A stretch of DNA of 64,000 nt from a virus: positions 89,115 to 153,114 of IMG/VR virus record IMGVR_UViG_3300028920_000034; one strand, given 5' to 3'. Positions 7,808 to 14,899 of this stretch are shown here, in pieces (within the stretch, counting starts at the first letter, position 1; each line of letters begins with the position of its first letter). A program made the position numbers and the translations under genes. The notes beneath the pieces were generated by a model, which ran no database searches, was not told where the DNA came from, and was given only the letters and a program-made list of their open reading frames with translations.

Positions 7808-8881
7808 CTAGCGGTGACGGATACCGAACATGAGGGCGACTTCGCCGCGGATCCCCTCGAAGGGGTCTTCCTCGTCCTCGTCCTCATCCTCGAAGAACAG
7901 GTCCTCGTCCTCGTCCAGCTCCGCGCCGAACAGACCCTCGCTCTCCACCACCTCCTGCTCGAAGGGCATCCGCCCCTCGTCCAGCGCCACCAGGATGTTG
8001 GTGTCGTCGGCGTAGTTGGCCATGGCGAGGGCTTCCGCGTGAAGCTCCGCGAGGTGCTCGTCCAGGAGCCGCTGGTCCTCCACGCTGATGGTGCCGTCGC
8101 GCTCCTCGAGGGCGCCCAGGAACTCCCGGGCCTCCGCGGCGATGAGCTCGCAGTAGTCGGCCGCCTCGTCCAGCGGGAAGTGAATGTCCACGTAGCTCTC
8201 GTCCAGCTCGCGGAGACCGCCGGCCGTGGCCGTGGCCGCCTTGGCGATGTTGGCGTAGCCGGCCGCGTACTGGGAACTGTCCTCGGTGTGCTCGAGGGCG
8301 TTGATGATGGACCCGAGCTCGGACAGGTCCTGGCCGCCTGGGTACTCGGTGCTCGAGCCGAGCATGGACGCGAAGCTGCGCCGGGCACCCTTCACGGCCT
8401 TTTTGCCCATGGACTTGGCCTTGGCGTAGAGCTTCTTGAGCTTCTTGAAGCGGGAGCTCTTGCGATACCGCTTGGCCTGGGACTTGCCGCGCCCCTTGCG
8501 ATACCGCTTGGCGTCCTTGGCCTTGGCGAGACGCTCGGCGCGAGACGGCTTCTTCTTGCCTTTCTTGAGGAGGTTCTTGAAGAACTTGACGATCTTGAAC
8601 TCGTCCAGCGTCTCCACGTCCTCGGGGAGCTCGTCCAGCTCGTCCTCGGTGACGGTCAGCATGGCCAGCTCCACGTCCTCCGCCGGCACGCCGGCCTTGA
8701 GGGCTTTCTTCTGAAGCGCCGCCATCTTCGTCTTGGCCACGTTCATCTTCTTCTGCATGGCCGCCTGCTTCTTGTCGGGCGCGGGCGGGGCGTCCATCTC
8801 GTCCAGGTGGTCCGTCTCGTCCACCGGAAGACCCAGGTACTGGAAATCCTCGGCCAGGGTGTGGATCGGTCGGTTTTGCAT
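7808..8881 (-). CDS. Prohead core protein with basic centre and acidic C-terminus
   Basis: 357 residues with sharp charge segregation. Residues about 100-170 are very lysine/arginine-rich (KKGKKKPSRAERLAKAKDAK and similar), and the last 40 residues are almost all D/E (DEDEDLFFEDEDEDEEDPFE). Likely protease sites are L-D-E|S and L-D-E|G. It lies between the portal-side gene and the protease-scaffold. This matches the place and charge of T4 core proteins gp67/gp68, though there is no direct sequence match. The basic patch could neutralise packaged DNA after processing. Confidence 0.55.
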   Translation of the reverse strand: MQNRPIHTLAEDFQYLGLPVDETDHLDEMDAPPAPDKKQAAMQKKMNVAKTKMAALQKKALKAGVPAEDVELAMLTVTEDELDELPEDVETLDEFKIVKFFKNLLKKGKKKPSRAERLAKAKDAKRYRKGRGKSQAKRYRKSSRFKKLKKLYAKAKSMGKKAVKGARRSFASMLGSSTEYPGGQDLSELGSIINALEHTEDSSQYAAGYANIAKAATATAGGLRELDESYVDIHFPLDEAADYCELIAAEAREFLGALEERDGTISVEDQRLLDEHLAELHAEALAMANYADDTNILVALDEGRMPFEQEVVESEGLFGAELDEDEDLFFEDEDEDEEDPFEGIRGEVALMFGIRHR

Positions 8882-8926
8882 CGTGCTCCTCCGTGATATT
8901 CGTTGAGCCCCAGCCGGGGCGTCGTT

Positions 8927-9859
8927 TCAGCTCACAAATTCCGTGGCCACCCGACGCACTAGCCGGGCCGTCACTTCCACCTGGGGATACTGCCGCGCCA
9001 CCTGGTCAAACAGCCAGCCGCGCGCCGCCACAGTGTCCGGATCGTTGTCCTTGGCCGCCTCGCTCATCAGGTGGCAGAGAGCCTTGAGCTCCACCAGGTA
9101 ATCGGAAGCGATGGTCTCGAAATGCTCGGCCGGCCGGGCGATGCCCGAAGCCTTGAAGGCACCAGTCGATTGGTACTCGCCCCACGCCTCGGTGGTCTGC
9201 TCCCAGAGCTTCTCCAGGCGCTCGGCCATCACGCCCACGTCCGCCTCCACGGCGGAAGCGTACTCGCTGGCGTCCTCGAGGAGACCGTCACGGTACAGGG
9301 GCTGGTAGCGAGGTTGAGGGGTGTAGGAAAAAGCGGAGCCGGTGGTGCCCCACACCAGGCGCTGAATGCGCTCATGGTCCTCCGCGTAGAACGCGCGCCA
9401 TGGGCGCTCCTGATCGAACATCCCGGAGAGGTGCTCGCGGAGCTCGCGGAGCTGGTCCACCGGGGCCAGCATGGGAGCCGCTTCGATCAAGGTACGGATC
9501 TGATCACGGGCCGATGAGAAGTCCCCAGCCACCAGGGCCTCCACCGCCTCCGATGCAGTGCGCTCCACGAAGCGCCTGCCATCCTGGCGCCCGCGAATCA
9601 CCGGGAGCTCCACTGGCTCCACCTTCGTGATGGAAAACCCGTCACCGGCCGGCTGGTAGCTGGCGCGGTAGACGTTGCCGTCCCCGTTGGCCACCACCAC
9701 ATGCTCATTGAACGTCGCAATCACGTTCAGGTCCTGCCCGGTCTCGGATTCGAATCTTGCGTGGCTGTCCTCTACCGCCTGGATCACTCGACCCACATAA
9801 TCCTCGATGGATCCGCGGGTCACTTCTGCGAGCACATTGGCCGGAATCAGTCCGCTCAT
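8927..9859 (-). CDS. Head-assembly operon protein, function unknown
   Basis: 310 residues, largely helical and acidic, the first gene after a 210-bp gap that contains a sigma70-like promoter. Residues 45-85 have beta pattern (LNVIATFNEHVVVANGDGNV); the rest is helical. A possible processing site is L-I-E|A near residue 125. It sits between the portal and the core protein, so it probably takes part in prohead initiation or is a core component. I do not recognise the family. Confidence 0.5.
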   Translation of the reverse strand: MSGLIPANVLAEVTRGSIEDYVGRVIQAVEDSHARFESETGQDLNVIATFNEHVVVANGDGNVYRASYQPAGDGFSITKVEPVELPVIRGRQDGRRFVERTASEAVEALVAGDFSSARDQIRTLIEAAPMLAPVDQLRELREHLSGMFDQERPWRAFYAEDHERIQRLVWGTTGSAFSYTPQPRYQPLYRDGLLEDASEYASAVEADVGVMAERLEKLWEQTTEAWGEYQSTGAFKASGIARPAEHFETIASDYLVELKALCHLMSEAAKDNDPDTVAARGWLFDQVARQYPQVEVTARLVRRVATEFVS

Positions 9860-9980
9860 CGTGGCCGTCCACTCCCAGTAACGGTGGGCTCAAGGCAGAG
9901 AGATCCGGTGAAATACCAGGAGAGTCTCACTTCTGTGGAGAGATCACCTTTTCGCATCGGATCGCCTCTGAATCCTTGTC

Positions 9981-10010
9981 ATTATCAATACACGGTTCTA
10001 CACGGGTCAA
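9981..10010 (-). promoter_or_regulatory. Sigma70-like promoter of the capsid operon
   Basis: On the minus strand TTGACC (10010-10005) is followed by an 18-bp spacer and GATAAT (9986-9981). This matches sigma70 -35 and -10 boxes closely. It lies about 120 bp upstream of the start at 9859 and would drive the core, protease-scaffold and capsid genes. A T7 run lies just upstream (10014-10020). Confidence 0.6.
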
Positions 10011-10032
10011 GGGAAAAAAACAAGGAGGGTCA

Positions 10033-10050
10033 AACACTTATATAAGTGTT
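10033..10050. promoter_or_regulatory. Perfect 18-bp palindrome after the portal gene
   Basis: AACACTTATATAAGTGTT is a perfect inverted repeat, 20 bp downstream of the portal stop and about 23 bp upstream of the -35 box of the promoter at 9981-10010. As DNA it could be an operator. As RNA it would form a 7-bp hairpin with a 4-base loop, without an immediate U-run. The position suits control of the capsid operon. Confidence 0.5.
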
Positions 10051-10069
10051 GTGTAGGTTCGGATTCGAA

Positions 10070-11782
10070 TCAGCGAGGCATCGGGGACGTGCGGAGCGCC
10101 CCGCGGACTTCGCTCATGAACGCCTGAAGCTGTCCCATCTGCATCCCCAGGCGCCGGTTCTCGGTGAGCACCTGATCCAGTTGGCCCCCAAGCCGTCGCT
10201 CGGCCTCACGGCTTCCTGCAAACAGATCTCGCTCCACACCGTACAGCTCTCGGGGGCGCGGGGGCGCGGAACGGTTGTCCGTGAGCATTCTGTTCGGGCT
10301 CCTGGCGGGGAGTCCCCTTGATTCGAATTGCCCTTGCTGGATCTTCATTTCCTCGGTGAGCTCCTCGCGGCGCTGCACCATCACTTTTTCGATCTCAGCG
10401 TCGGAAAAGTTGAACACGTTGGCGAGGAGCCAGTGCTTCGAAACGAGCTCACCCATCTGGGCAGCGAACGTGGCTCGGGTGTTCTGGATCTCGAGGCGCG
10501 CGAGCTCGAAGATGGAGCTCGGCACCGTCATGGCCAGATCGAAGTCCACATAGGCCGGATCGATCCCCTGGCTGGCGAGGTGTACCTTGGCCACCTTCCG
10601 CATCCCCGCCTTGTACTCGCGCTGGACCCGGAGCACCGTCCGGGCGAACCGCACGTCCTCCTGGGAGAGCGTGGCACGGCTCGGGAGGTTCTCATCGTAG
10701 CCCAGGTACGCCTTCGGAATCATCAGGCTGGCGTGGAGCTTGTCACGGAAATAGGCCACGTCTTCCACACCCGTCCAGGTGGGCGTGTTGAGCACGTCCG
10801 CGCGGACCACCTCACGGCTGTCGCGCACCGGGAGGAAGAAATCCTCATCAGTGGACAGGGGGTTGAATCGCAAGTCGAGCTGGCCGGTCCGTGGGTTCAC
10901 GAACTTCTTTTTCTTGAGCTTCCGGCGCATCTCGTCCAGGTACTTCTCTGCGTTCTCGGTGGACAGCTTGCCCACGTCCACGTAGAACGCGAAGCGACTG
11001 GGAGCTCGGGCCAGCCGGCTGATCAGCGCCGCGTCCTCGAGGAGGATGAGACGCTTCCAAACCCACCTGCACGCCTCGAGGATCCCGATCCCGTACATCG
11101 CCCGGCGCCGGTTGCTCCGGAGCCGCATGTGGACCACGCGCCAGGGCTCGAAGAGGGCCACACCGCTGCGCGGCTCGCTCCCCACGCCCTGGTGGAACTG
11201 CATCCCCTCGAGCTGGTTGGGGTTCACCGTGAAGTTGCCCCTGAAGCTCTGCACGAAGCCCTTGAGCTCGCCCTGTTTCCCCTCGAGGCGTCGGCACGTG
11301 GGAGCTGGCAAGAAGTTGAGCCCCTGGACCCCGCGGGAGTTGACCAGGATCTCCTCGAAGTCGTTTCCGTACTTCACCAGCATCCGGATCGATTCCCACG
11401 CTTCATCGTCCACGTGGAGCCGTTTGTGGAGCATGGTGTCGAGCATCCCGCGGATCTGCTCGTCCCGACACACGGACCACATCACATGGTTGGTGCTCGG
11501 ATCTGGAACCGTCGCATCGTCCGCGTAGATGTTCAATGCCGCGTTGCAGTCCGCATACTCATCCATGCGCTCGTAGTCGATCATCCGCGCCATCAGAGCG
11601 TTGGACACCATCAGGGCGTCCTGGACCACGTTCTGCCCGATGTGCTGGACTTGCAGGTTCCCGAATGGATCCATCGGGAAGTCCCCGACGTTTACCCCTC
11701 CGGCTGCCTCAAGCCGCTCCTCGGTGTCGCGGCTGAAAATCCCCCGAACGTAGTTGACGATCCGATTACCCAGGTTCGCCAT
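10070..11782 (-). CDS. Portal vertex protein, T4 gp20-like
   Basis: 570 residues, close to the T4 gp20 length. Typical segments are present: YADCNAALNIYADDAT near the N-terminus; APSRFAFYVDVGKLSTENAE at about 265, the gp20 'R-x-F-Y-I-D-V-G' signature; the basic KLKKKKFVN; DFFLPVRDSREV; VEDVAYFRDKLHASLMIPKAYLG at about 345; and a long C-terminal helix. Twelve copies should form the DNA-entry vertex. It starts 8 bp after a small membrane gene and ends at the 210-bp regulatory gap. A GATTCGAATC palindrome overlaps its stop. Confidence 0.92.
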   Translation of the reverse strand: MANLGNRIVNYVRGIFSRDTEERLEAAGGVNVGDFPMDPFGNLQVQHIGQNVVQDALMVSNALMARMIDYERMDEYADCNAALNIYADDATVPDPSTNHVMWSVCRDEQIRGMLDTMLHKRLHVDDEAWESIRMLVKYGNDFEEILVNSRGVQGLNFLPAPTCRRLEGKQGELKGFVQSFRGNFTVNPNQLEGMQFHQGVGSEPRSGVALFEPWRVVHMRLRSNRRRAMYGIGILEACRWVWKRLILLEDAALISRLARAPSRFAFYVDVGKLSTENAEKYLDEMRRKLKKKKFVNPRTGQLDLRFNPLSTDEDFFLPVRDSREVVRADVLNTPTWTGVEDVAYFRDKLHASLMIPKAYLGYDENLPSRATLSQEDVRFARTVLRVQREYKAGMRKVAKVHLASQGIDPAYVDFDLAMTVPSSIFELARLEIQNTRATFAAQMGELVSKHWLLANVFNFSDAEIEKVMVQRREELTEEMKIQQGQFESRGLPARSPNRMLTDNRSAPPRPRELYGVERDLFAGSREAERRLGGQLDQVLTENRRLGMQMGQLQAFMSEVRGALRTSPMPR

Positions 11783-11790
11783 CTGTTACC

Positions 11791-11919
11791 TCATCCTCGC
11801 GGCCCCTGGCCTGCATTGAATCCCACCAGAAGCCCGAGCATGAAACCGATCACGAAGCCAAGACTGGCCCCGGACACGAAGTTAGGCGCTACGGGCATCA
11901 TGGGTACTGCTTCATCCAT
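11791..11919 (-). CDS. Small single-pass membrane protein
   Basis: 42 residues with one hydrophobic, glycine-rich segment at about 14-34 (SGASLGFVIGFMLGLLVGF). The gene overlaps the 3' end of the zinc-binding gene before it by 22 bp and ends 8 bp before the portal start. Its Shine-Dalgarno is weak (GAGTGG), which suggests translational coupling. The function is unknown; it could be part of a lysis or membrane-association set. Confidence 0.5.
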   Translation of the reverse strand: MDEAVPMMPVAPNFVSGASLGFVIGFMLGLLVGFNAGQGPRG

Positions 11920-12050
11920 TGCCACTCATCGCTGGCTTGGGATCTAGTCTGAACGCGCCGACACCTCCGGCAATATCGGAACTTCTGCCCCCGGGCCGTG
12001 TACCACGAATGGCCGAAGATCCGGCACAGTATTCCACTGATGCGAGCCAT
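11898..12050 (-). CDS. Small zinc-binding protein, DUF1660-like
   Basis: 50 residues. LCRIFGHSW followed by YCRRCRR gives C9, H14, C27 and C30, the compact C-x4-H ... CxxC layout of small prophage DUF1660 proteins. It has no hydrophobic segment. The stop overlaps the membrane gene downstream. No role is established for the family. Confidence 0.5.
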   Translation of the reverse strand: MARISGILCRIFGHSWYTARGQKFRYCRRCRRVQTRSQASDEWQWMKQYP

Positions 12051-12099
12051 GCTGGTGTCGCTTTCACCCCAAGATACTAGCCGGGATCGCGTGAGAAAT

Positions 12100-12336
12100 C
12101 TATCGCTTGCGGATCCGATACCGACGCGGCTGCTCCGAACGGGGTTCGATGGAGCCGGTACGCTTGCACGTCAGGCACCGCCAGTAGCGCCCCTGTCCGT
12201 CCTCACCGGAGCGAAGCCTACCGCTCCCACAGGTGGGGCAATTCCGAGGCGCTTGGGGCCACACCAGCTCCTCTGGCTCCTCCTCCTGGCCCGCCAGGGG
12301 AAACACCAGATCGAAGGGATCCCGCGCCGCGGTCAC
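12100..12336 (-). CDS. Zinc-ribbon protein, GTG start
   Basis: 78 residues. The GTG start overlaps the TGA of the lipoprotein gene (GTGA), which fixes the start. The C-terminal half carries CPTCGSGRL and YWRCLTCKR, a standard four-cysteine ribbon, followed by a very basic tail. The first 30 residues are acidic. It may bind nucleic acid through ribbon and tail, but nothing more specific can be said. Confidence 0.55.
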   Translation of the reverse strand: MTAARDPFDLVFPLAGQEEEPEELVWPQAPRNCPTCGSGRLRSGEDGQGRYWRCLTCKRTGSIEPRSEQPRRYRIRKR

Positions 12337-12947
12337 GGGCGCGCGGGAGCTGGACGTGAATCGGTTGCCGGAGGGGCCGCGGGTGGCCGTGGCGCCGGGG
12401 CCGGGGGAGCTGCCGCCGGGGCCGGGGGCGCCTGGCAGCCAAACGCCTTCATCATGTCCAGGAACATCTGGACGGTCTTTTTCGCTTTCTCTGGTAGGAA
12501 CTCGAGGGCCTGGGCCACGAAACACGCGCTGGCCTTCACCACAGGTAGCACGTCCAAGGGGAGACCTGACTTCTGGGCCTCCGCCAAGGTGATACTTGCC
12601 TCCGCAGTTGTGAACCCGGCGTTGGCCGTCTTCTCGGCTTGGGGCCACGTGACCGTCATGAAGTGCTTGAACTTGGCGTAGCAGCTCACCCAGGTCGGAT
12701 CCGCGCTGTGGTCCTGCCCCATGCAGGCTCGGTACTTCACCGTCCCCGGCTTGTCCACCTTTTCGCAGATCGGGATCTTGCACGCATCCTGCTTTGCCTT
12801 GTCCGCCGTAGTCAGGCCGATGTTCGCCATGCTCAGGGCCGCCCGGCCCGACTGGACAGCCACCTTGGCCGCGAAGAACTTGTCCGCGCATCCGGTCACC
12901 AGCATCACCGCCAGCACCGCCGGGAGCACTCGCATCATCCGTTTCAT
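12333..12947 (-). CDS. Cysteine-rich lipoprotein with Pro/Ala tail
   Basis: 204 residues. KRMMRVLPAVLAVMLVTG|C is a signal peptide with lipobox L-V-T-G|C at about 16-20, so it should be an outer- or inner-membrane lipoprotein. The mature part has several cysteines (about C58, C63, C76, C88) that could form disulfides. Residues 165-204 are a Pro/Ala linker as in cell-envelope spanning proteins. The start has GGAGG eight bases upstream. It could act as an outer-membrane spanin-like or superinfection-exclusion protein. It is one of three lipoproteins here. Confidence 0.7.
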   Translation of the reverse strand: MKRMMRVLPAVLAVMLVTGCADKFFAAKVAVQSGRAALSMANIGLTTADKAKQDACKIPICEKVDKPGTVKYRACMGQDHSADPTWVSCYAKFKHFMTVTWPQAEKTANAGFTTAEASITLAEAQKSGLPLDVLPVVKASACFVAQALEFLPEKAKKTVQMFLDMMKAFGCQAPPAPAAAPPAPAPRPPAAPPATDSRPAPARP

Positions 12948-12978
12948 CTTGGACTCCTCCTGGCCCCCTCGGGGCCGT

Positions 12979-13254
12979 TCATGGTTCGCCGGGCATCGCC
13001 CGGATGATCTTCCAGTCCCGCGCCGTTTCGCGCCTGGTAGCCGGCCGGCTTCGCACCTGGCGCCTCGAGCACCACACCCGGAACTCCTCCGCAGTACACG
13101 CGCCCACACGCGGGCCCCCGTGACCATTGCGTTCGATGTACTTGAGCTCATCGCCTTGCTTCGCGTACACGCGCCTGGAGTGAGTTGGGCTCTCGAATAC
13201 CAACCTGGCCAACGAATTCAGATCTGCCTCGCCAATGCGAAACGAGCTCGCCAT
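12979..13254 (-). CDS. Hypothetical basic protein
   Basis: 91 residues, start ATG at 13254 with GGAGGGAG upstream. It begins MASSFRIGEADLNSLARLVF and has many arginines in the second half (WCSRRQVRSRPATRRET). No domain recognised. It stands alone between short gaps of about 30-40 bp. Confidence 0.5.
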   Translation of the reverse strand: MASSFRIGEADLNSLARLVFESPTHSRRVYAKQGDELKYIERNGHGGPRVGACTAEEFRVWCSRRQVRSRPATRRETARDWKIIRAMPGEP

Positions 13255-13292
13255 CGGCTCCCTCCTGGTGGCCCAGCCCCGGGCCTCACTCA

Positions 13293-13568
13293 CTACGCCG
13301 GAGGCGTTCCTCCACACGTGCTCACCCCCACGTCTGCATACTCCCACAGCTTGTCCACTGGCACGAAGAACGGCTTGTCCAGGATCTCGAGCTCAAGTGT
13401 CTCCGCCTGGTCATCCCAGGCGTACCCGAGCTTGAACCGAAGGGTCCCGAAGAACTCGACCGCCCCGTCTGGTGTGCTCGGCATTTCGATGGCCGCCGCC
13501 CCGAGGCCAGCCCGGATGGCATCCATCACCTCGGAGGTGACTGCCGTATAAGTCCTGGTGTCCGCCAT
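13293..13568 (-). CDS. Hypothetical protein
   Basis: 91 residues, start ATG preceded by AGGAGG. The sequence alternates helical (VTSEVMDAIRAGLGAAAIE) and beta segments (ETLELEILDKPFFVPVDKL) in a small mixed fold. No family recognised. Confidence 0.5.
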   Translation of the reverse strand: MADTRTYTAVTSEVMDAIRAGLGAAAIEMPSTPDGAVEFFGTLRFKLGYAWDDQAETLELEILDKPFFVPVDKLWEYADVGVSTCGGTPPA

Positions 13569-13651
13569 GCTGTTCTCCTCCTACAGCGAGGAGGGCAGCT
13601 TACCACGGACAGATCGAACGATGAAAGGGCGGGAAAAATGAAACAGTGCTG

Positions 13652-14086
13652 CTACGGTCCGCTCACCCGGACAATCACCGCTCTCTCGCCAGTATTGGCT
13701 CCACCCATGACTCGAATCCCGGACGGGAACGTGTAGTATCGCCCAGCGGCGGGACCATTCGCTCCACCGTCGCCGCCCATCTTCTTGAGCATCTTGTCCA
13801 AGGGCTCCCATACCATGTTGGCCATCGCCACCAGGTTGTCAGGGGCGTTGGGGATGCTTTTGTAGCCGATGTTGAACACCCGGCTGTCCCCCCGCTTGAG
13901 AGCTCGAAGGCGCTTGATCCCCTGCTTCTTGAGCTGGGCTTTGATCTTGTCTGCCATGCTGATGATCTCAGCCACTTGCTCCTCGCTCGCAGCTTCACCC
14001 ATGGCGCCAGTGGCACCAATGGCAGGAAAGTCCACCAGGCCCTGGTGCCCTCGCTCCTCCCGGAGCAATGCGTCTAGCCGATCCAT
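13652..14086 (-). CDS. Hypothetical helical protein
   Basis: 144 residues. The start chosen is the ATG at 14086 with GGAGG seven bases upstream. The N-terminus (MDRLDALLREERGHQG) is an amphipathic leucine/arginine helix similar in style to the capsid-targeting elements, and M-G-E|A follows at about 30, so it may be another packaged protein. The middle is basic and helical, and the C-terminus beta-like. Assignment as a packaged protein is tentative. Confidence 0.5.
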   Translation of the reverse strand: MDRLDALLREERGHQGLVDFPAIGATGAMGEAASEEQVAEIISMADKIKAQLKKQGIKRLRALKRGDSRVFNIGYKSIPNAPDNLVAMANMVWEPLDKMLKKMGGDGGANGPAAGRYYTFPSGIRVMGGANTGERAVIVRVSGP

Positions 14087-14151
14087 CGTTGCCTCCTTGT
14101 TCGCCGGCACGATGGCCGGGGCTTGCTTGAATTCGCGCCCCTATCCTAGCA

Positions 14152-14415
14152 CTACCGGGCGCTCGCATTCCAGTGCTCACCGAGCTGCTGTAGCCGGAGC
14201 TCCAGGAGCTCGCTCTGGCGGAGTCGCTGGCACGCCACCCACACGTGCGCCCAGAACCCCACCGACAACACCATCCCGCACGCGCACACGGCCGCAGCGA
14301 TGTTGTCCATGATGGTGCGGTCCATGATCCCGAACAGCACCGTCCCCAACAGGAACAGCGCGCCGAACACCAGGAACACCCACCCGATCATCTTCGGTTT
14401 CCGATCTTGTTTCAT
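14152..14415 (-). CDS. Two-segment membrane protein, possible holin
   Basis: 87 residues with a basic N-terminus (MKQDRKPK), two hydrophobic segments at about 10-30 (WVFLVFGALFLLGTVLFGIM) and 38-62 (IAAAVCACGMVLSVGFW), and a charged helical tail. This matches the class II holin layout. No endolysin is adjacent (the amidase is at 52.8 kb), so holin is only one option. Confidence 0.5.
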   Translation of the reverse strand: MKQDRKPKMIGWVFLVFGALFLLGTVLFGIMDRTIMDNIAAAVCACGMVLSVGFWAHVWVACQRLRQSELLELRLQQLGEHWNASAR

Positions 14416-14453
14416 GGCTCCAATCTCCCCGGGCCACCACGGCCCGCAAATCA

Positions 14454-14525
14454 AACCCTCAAGACTCTTCTCCTCTAACAGAGAGAGATAAGGTTAAGTA
14501 AGAAGAAGCAACAGCCGTGCCAAGT
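14454..14525 (+). repeat. Copy 2 of the hairpin element, opposite orientation
   Basis: Reads on the plus strand ACCCTCAAGACTCTTCT, then CCTCTAACAGAGAGAG, ATAAGGTTAAGTAAG, AAGAAGCAACAG and CCGTGCCAAG. The stem is CTCT-AAC-AGAG. It lies in the 78-bp gap between the stop at 14533 and the gene at 14152-14415, opposed to the gene direction. It shares CAAGACTCTTCT with copy 1 and the AACAGCCGTGCCAAG end with copy 4. Confidence 0.8.
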
Positions 14526-14532
14526 TGAGGTG

Positions 14533-14796
14533 CTACTTGCGGCGCTGGGCATCGAAGGCCGCACGGGTGGCCTCCACCATCGCCCTGGTGGCACCGTTGA
14601 TGTGCTCCCACACGCCGTCCAGCGTGGCCTCGGAGAGCTGGCCTCGCTCGAGCTGGGTTGCGAGCTGGGTGGCCTGGGCCCCAAGGGCGCGGAGGGCCGA
14701 GACGGCACTCTCGCGGTCCTCGCCGGCCGCCGGCCGGACAGTGGGCACGTCCGCCCGCATCCGAACCTCCTCTTTCAACTGTGCCGCGTAGCTCAT
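14533..14796 (-). CDS. Small helical protein
   Basis: 87 residues, almost entirely helical and alanine/leucine-rich, with coiled-coil tendency at about 30-75 (SALRALGAQATQLATQLERG). It is the first gene after the promoter-like sequence at 14856-14883. No family recognised. Its length and helix content would suit a chaperone or small regulator. Confidence 0.5.
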   Translation of the reverse strand: MSYAAQLKEEVRMRADVPTVRPAAGEDRESAVSALRALGAQATQLATQLERGQLSEATLDGVWEHINGATRAMVEATRAAFDAQRRK

Positions 14797-14855
14797 GGTA
14801 CACCTCGTCGGGCCGCTTTCGCTTGCTTGCCCTTAACTACCCTTATCGTGCCCGA

Positions 14856-14883
14856 AATATGGAGGGGATACAAGCCCTGTCAA
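14856..14883 (-). promoter_or_regulatory. Sigma70-like promoter with overlapping hairpin
   Basis: On the minus strand TTGACA (14883-14878), a 16-bp spacer, then CATATT (14861-14856). The -35 box lies within an inverted repeat AAGCCCT-TGAC-AGGGCTT (14872-14889) that follows the stop at 14900. The region could therefore end the internal-protein transcript and start the next one 60 bp upstream of the gene at 14796. Confidence 0.5.
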
Positions 14884-14899
14884 GGGCTTAGACGAAAAG

